A stretch of 44,234 nt of DNA from SAR86 cluster bacterium SAR86A (lineage in GTDB: Bacteria > Pseudomonadota > Gammaproteobacteria > Magnimaribacterales > D2472). Every line of letters begins with the position of its first letter. Position 1 is the stretch's first letter. Shown here piece by piece: positions 41,394-44,234 of the stretch. A model generated the notes under the pieces. The model was not told where the DNA came from, made no database searches, and worked only from the letters and a program-made list of their open reading frames with translations. The DNA lies in assembly GCA_000252525.1 (NCBI GenBank), contig JH611157.1, positions 159,837 through 204,070 on the forward strand, written 5' to 3'. The translations under genes were made by a program, and so were the position numbers.

Positions 41394-42239
41394 ATGTCGA
41401 CAAAATTATTGAGACAAATTAAGAATTCGATACCAGATTTAAGAAAGTCGGAAAAAGTAGTCGGAGAGTTTATATTAGAAAATCCTAAATCTGTCATCAC
41501 CATGAAAACAGCAGAAGCATCTGAAGCTATGGGAATAAGTGAACCCACACTTATTAGATTTTGCAAAGCAATAGGATTTTCAGGTTTTCAAGAACTAAAA
41601 ATTAATTTATCTCAGCAATTAGCAGCAGATGATTATTTTGTAATGTATGAAATAGATGAAGATGATTCTATTCATGAGCTCTGTGAGAAAGTTTTCGATA
41701 CCGGCATAAGTGAAATATTAAATGTTCGATCGCAAATTGATCAAGATATCCTTGAAAATGCTATTGAAACCTTGGTGAATGCAAAACGTGTAGAATTTTA
41801 TGCTTTTGGTGGCTCAGCTCCAGTGGCAATGGATGGTCAGCATAAATTTTTTAGATTAAAGATTCCATCATCAAATATATCAGATCCTCATCTTCAGTTT
41901 ATGTCAGCTAACTCTCTTGAAAAAGAAGACGTTGTGGTGGCAATATCACAATCAGGAACTACAACCGCATTAATAGAAAGTGTAAAAATTGTAAGAAAAA
42001 ATGGTGTCAAAGTAATCGGGATAATGCCAGGCGACACTCCACTTGCAAATATCTGTGATTATCCTCTGACAATTAATGTAGGGATCAACAACAGAATATC
42101 AAAACCAGTTACATCTAGGATTGCATATACAGCTGTAATAGATGTGCTAACTATGGGTGTAGCACAACTCAAGCCCGAGGCTCAAGAACATTTATATAAT
42201 ATCGCTGATAGTCAAAGATCTTTGAAAAGTAGTGACTAA
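41394..42239 (+). CDS. MurR/RpiR-family transcriptional regulator, HexR-like
   Basis: A 281-residue regulator with an N-terminal RpiR-type HTH (about 1-78: DLRKSEKVVGEFILENPK, then ISEPTLIRFCKAIGFSGFQELKI) and a C-terminal SIS sugar-phosphate-binding domain (about 125-265, with FYAFGGSAPVA and VVVAISQSGTTTALIESV). The HTH is very close to HexR, which senses 2-keto-3-deoxy-6-phosphogluconate and controls central sugar metabolism in Pseudomonas and Shewanella. None of the usual neighbours (zwf, edd, pyk) is present, so HexR identity is inferred. It overlaps the end of the convergent hydroxylase gene by 4 nt. Confidence 0.85.
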   Translation: MSTKLLRQIKNSIPDLRKSEKVVGEFILENPKSVITMKTAEASEAMGISEPTLIRFCKAIGFSGFQELKINLSQQLAADDYFVMYEIDEDDSIHELCEKVFDTGISEILNVRSQIDQDILENAIETLVNAKRVEFYAFGGSAPVAMDGQHKFFRLKIPSSNISDPHLQFMSANSLEKEDVVVAISQSGTTTALIESVKIVRKNGVKVIGIMPGDTPLANICDYPLTINVGINNRISKPVTSRIAYTAVIDVLTMGVAQLKPEAQEHLYNIADSQRSLKSSD

Positions 42240-42853
42240 TAGATTGCTGATTCCCTAAACCAGAGATTCACTGCCCATTTTTCACCTGCAACAACTGGCG
42301 AACCTCCATGAAGTGCTTGTGGATTAATTTCAGTTGTGCCCTCTATACAATTATGAAAAACAACTACGTCACCTTTATTTGGTTTTACAGAAACATTTAT
42401 TTTTGGAAAATCCGTAGCGCCTCCCTCCTCAACATCATTTAAATAAGCAAGGGCTGTCACCATTCTTTGGCCACCTGGAAACCAATTATTTTGTCCTTCT
42501 TTTGTAGTCTTATCAAAAGCATCAAAATGAGGCTTATATTCATTACCAGGCCCATAATAGACTAGCTGGAATTGTTCAGCATTGTTAATTGGCATCTTAA
42601 CTAAAACAGAAAATCGCTTACTTACTTCATGAATGACATCAGATGCGCTATGTTCCAACCAACAAAAATCATTGGTCCTACTTGCATGAAATTCACTTTC
42701 ATCATCTGAAATTACCTTAGCTCTTTCCATTTTACCCTTACCCATTTCAACAAAAGCTTCACATTCATCATCGGATAAAAAATTATTTACTACATAAACA
42801 ATTGGGTCTGCAGAATAAAGAGTGACGTTATCAGATATTTTTTTTGGTTCCAT
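42236..42853 (-). CDS. Prolyl 4-hydroxylase-like 2-oxoglutarate/Fe(II) oxygenase
   Basis: A 205-residue single-domain P4H-type oxygenase. The iron triad is His109 and Asp111 (YKPHFDAF) with His182 (LHGGSPV), and Lys192 in GEKWAVNLW is the 2-oxoglutarate-binding lysine of collagen-type prolyl hydroxylases. GGQRMVTALAYLNDVEEGGATDFP and GDVVVFHN are standard P4H core strands. It has no signal peptide, so it should work in the cytoplasm. The likely substrate is a protein prolyl residue, but free-amino-acid or other substrates are not excluded. Its start lies 45 nt from that of a divergent GT60-type glycosyltransferase. Confidence 0.9.
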   Translation of the reverse strand: MEPKKISDNVTLYSADPIVYVVNNFLSDDECEAFVEMGKGKMERAKVISDDESEFHASRTNDFCWLEHSASDVIHEVSKRFSVLVKMPINNAEQFQLVYYGPGNEYKPHFDAFDKTTKEGQNNWFPGGQRMVTALAYLNDVEEGGATDFPKINVSVKPNKGDVVVFHNCIEGTTEINPQALHGGSPVVAGEKWAVNLWFRESAIY

Positions 42854-42858
42854 TTGCG

Positions 42859-42882
42859 ATACAAATTATACTATTTTTGTAT
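42859..42882. promoter_or_regulatory. Shared promoter region with dyad between hydroxylase and glycosyltransferase
   Basis: The whole gap between the divergent ATGs is 42854-42898. ATACAAA (42859-42865) and TTTGTAT (42876-42882) form a 7-bp inverted repeat with a 10-nt spacer. The gap carries -10-like boxes for both directions: TATACT on + (42868-42873) and two TATAAT boxes on the minus strand. Co-regulation of the two genes from this short region is plausible. The A+T richness makes each box weak evidence. Confidence 0.4.
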
Positions 42883-42898
42883 TATAAATAAATTTGTT

Positions 42899-43885
42899 AT
42901 GAAAATTTTTATTTCAATTGCTTCCTATCAGGACCCCTTACTTGAGTCCACAATTATAAGTGCATACGAATCATCTAAAAATCCTGAAAACTTAGTATTT
43001 GGTGTATGCGATCAATCAAGCAATCCGCTCGATATTGACAAATTCTCATTCAAGGATCAAATTCATTATGAACATATTGATCCTCTTTTATCTGAGGGTC
43101 CATGTTGGGCTAGAGCAGAAATTCAAAAAAAATTTACAAACGAAGAATATTATTTACAAATTGATTCACACTCTCAATTCGAAGAAGACTGGGATTCATA
43201 CTTAATAAAATACATCAATAAGATACAAGAGGTCGATTCTGAGTTGCATAAAAATCCAATAATTACATGTTATCCAAGAGCTTTTGAGGTTCTTGACTAC
43301 GACAGTCATAAATTTTCAATGAATAGAGATGATAAAAATACACATGTAATTACTTTTAGAGAAGATTCAATGTTTATAAAAGGGAATTTTTGCAGACAGA
43401 TTGGTGCTATTTCAAATGAAGAAATAACACATGGATTCCTGCTAGCTGCCGGATTTATTTTTACAACATCAGACTTTGTAAAGAAAATTCCATACGACCC
43501 AATTTTTTATTTTTATGGTGAAGAAATATCCCTAGTGCTGAGAGCCTTTACCAGAGGCTTTGGGATATTCCATATTCCTGAGGCTCCTCTATTTCACTTA
43601 TATACTGATGTAACAGACATAAAAAGAAAGTTACATTGGGATACTAGCGAAGACGAAGGTAGAGATATTAAATGGCATCAAAGAGAAGAAATAAGCATAG
43701 AGAGATTAAGAAAAGTTATTAATAATGAAATTAATGATGAGTTTGGTCTTGGTGATACAAGATCATTACAAGATTATGAAAATTTATGTGGAGTTGATCT
43801 AAAAAATATGAAGGTTTTAGATAAACAAAAAGCTTATACATCTGAATTTATTTCAAAATTGTCATGGCAGGACTCATCTTTCTAG
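42899..43885 (+). CDS. GT60/PF11397-type glycosyltransferase (Skp1 hydroxyproline GlcNAc-transferase-like)
   Basis: Started at the ATG at 42899, where the family's N-terminal strand begins (MKIFISIASYQDPLLESTI); a TTG frame further upstream runs into the neighbouring promoter and is rejected. The 328-residue product has GPCWARAEIQ (67-76), a DSH metal motif at 89-91 (YLQIDSHSQFEEDWD), GFLLAAGFIFTT, YDPIFYFYGEEI and FHLY. These are the marks of PF11397, which contains Dictyostelium Gnt1, the enzyme that adds GlcNAc to hydroxyproline on Skp1. It is soluble by sequence (no signal peptide or membrane helix). Acceptor and sugar here are unknown. The divergent neighbour is a prolyl hydroxylase-like protein. 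Confidence 0.85.
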   Translation: MKIFISIASYQDPLLESTIISAYESSKNPENLVFGVCDQSSNPLDIDKFSFKDQIHYEHIDPLLSEGPCWARAEIQKKFTNEEYYLQIDSHSQFEEDWDSYLIKYINKIQEVDSELHKNPIITCYPRAFEVLDYDSHKFSMNRDDKNTHVITFREDSMFIKGNFCRQIGAISNEEITHGFLLAAGFIFTTSDFVKKIPYDPIFYFYGEEISLVLRAFTRGFGIFHIPEAPLFHLYTDVTDIKRKLHWDTSEDEGRDIKWHQREEISIERLRKVINNEINDEFGLGDTRSLQDYENLCGVDLKNMKVLDKQKAYTSEFISKLSWQDSSF

Positions 43886-43924
43886 ATCAAATGTTAGAAT
43901 TAAATATTATATTATGGAGAAAAA

Positions 43925-44234
43925 ATGAGCGAAGAAATTAAGAACTTCTTTTCAACTTACACCGATTTTGTAACTAAAGTCACTAGCGATCCGAGTATTG
44001 ACTTGGATTCGCTTAAAAATAGTTTTGATGACATTGAAAGTAGTTCATCAATTAAGACTCCGCGCTTGTTGACCGCTGCATTAGGTCTTGGAAGTGAAAC
44101 TGGTGAGTTTGTAGAAATAGTAAAAAAAATGTTTTTACAAGGAAAACCGCCCAATGAAGATAATATTTTTCATATGAAAAGAGAGCTTGGAGACATTATG
44201 TGGTATTGGGTTACAGCCTGCGCTGCTCTAACTA
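43925..44234 (+). CDS. MazG-like nucleotide pyrophosphohydrolase, 3' end cut off by the window edge
   Basis: From the ATG at 43925, with GGAGA at 43916-43920, 103 codons are open to the right edge. The sequence LLTAALGLGSETGEFVEIVKKM (about 52-73) carries the ExxE-type metal motif and KRELGDIMWYW (about 87-97) the ExxD motif of all-alpha NTP pyrophosphohydrolases (MazG/HisE/dUTPase superfamily). These enzymes hydrolyse nucleoside triphosphates to monophosphates. Many small members of this type occur in phages and marine bacteria. It starts 39 nt after the glycosyltransferase, with no terminator between them. Confidence 0.8.
   Translation, partial: MSEEIKNFFSTYTDFVTKVTSDPSIDLDSLKNSFDDIESSSSIKTPRLLTAALGLGSETGEFVEIVKKMFLQGKPPNEDNIFHMKRELGDIMWYWVTACAALT

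Noticed and set aside
42854-42898. TTG start extending the glycosyltransferase by 15 residues
   Set aside because: It would begin directly at the hydroxylase start codon and use up the whole divergent promoter gap; the family's N-terminal strand starts at the ATG at 42899.
43957-44154. 65-codon minus-strand open frame at the right edge
   Set aside because: It is opposite the MazG-like gene, whose metal motifs and ribosome binding site show the + strand to be the coding one.
1-44234. CRISPR array, insertion sequence or rRNA genes
   Set aside because: No run of regularly spaced direct repeats, transposase motifs or rRNA-like stretches was found on either strand by reading.

Overview
The window is a gene-dense, AT-rich piece of bacterial chromosome (about one third G+C by eye). 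Almost every gene abuts or overlaps its neighbour by 1 to 16 bases, and no stretch longer than about 230 bases lacks a gene. Gene content and order are gammaproteobacterial: rppH, a TauE/SafE gene, lgt, thyA and folA; yggS, proC, yggT, metX, metW and rdgB; a Vibrio-type TonB2/TtpC cluster; rpoH, efp and hspQ. Compactness, composition, the dedicated TonB system, an ACE-like M2 lipoprotein peptidase and TRAP genes suggest a streamlined marine heterotroph, most like the SAR86 group. That placement is inference from gene content; no rRNA gene is present.

Layout. 1-625: the left edge holds a truncated secreted DUF2059 gene, then the 3' half of a tRNA-Phe gene (579-623) with no 5' half, which looks like the far attachment site of an element integrated to the left. 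675-3762: an overlapping + operon of a short-chain dehydrogenase, proline iminopeptidase, a shikimate kinase-like protein and a TIP30-like Rossmann protein. 3749-6656: small genes (two membrane proteins, a secreted protein, YbjQ, HspQ) around a 16-bp inverted repeat, then a type Ic aspartate aminotransferase. 6685-12553: one + run of rmuC, a double-domain ABC permease, rppH, TauE/SafE, lgt, thyA and folA. 12550-17794: the minus-strand TonB operon (DUF3450, TtpC, ExbB, ExbD, TonB, TPR), with a hairpin just before its first ribosome binding site. 17949-20608: a DUF1295 membrane protein and the M2 metallopeptidase lipoprotein.

20651-27728: a nine-gene + run of efp, argS, a SPOR protein, yggS, proC, yggT, metX, metW and rdgB, joining translation, proline and methionine synthesis and nucleotide-pool cleaning. 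27710-32076: minus strand trmB, rpoH, cysQ and two exported phosphatases. 32128-33152: an unreported-size 53-codon gene coupled to a dienoyl-CoA isomerase-like crotonase. 33149-39177: yaaA, TRAP membrane subunits, an SGNH lipoprotein, lipA, lipB and a TRAP solute-binding lipoprotein on the opposite strand. 39177-42239: uvrD and a HexR/RpiR regulator. 42236-43885: a prolyl 4-hydroxylase-like 2OG oxygenase divergent from a GT60-type (Skp1 hydroxyproline GlcNAc-transferase family) glycosyltransferase. The right edge cuts a MazG-like gene.

The two items I rate highest are the hydroxylase/glycosyltransferase pair, which mirrors the two-step Skp1 prolyl hydroxylation and GlcNAc addition of eukaryotes, and the orphan tRNA-Phe 3' half. 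Several short divergent gaps also carry dyad symmetries close to the start codons. I saw no CRISPR array, insertion sequence, complete tRNA, rRNA, riboswitch or convincing intrinsic terminator.
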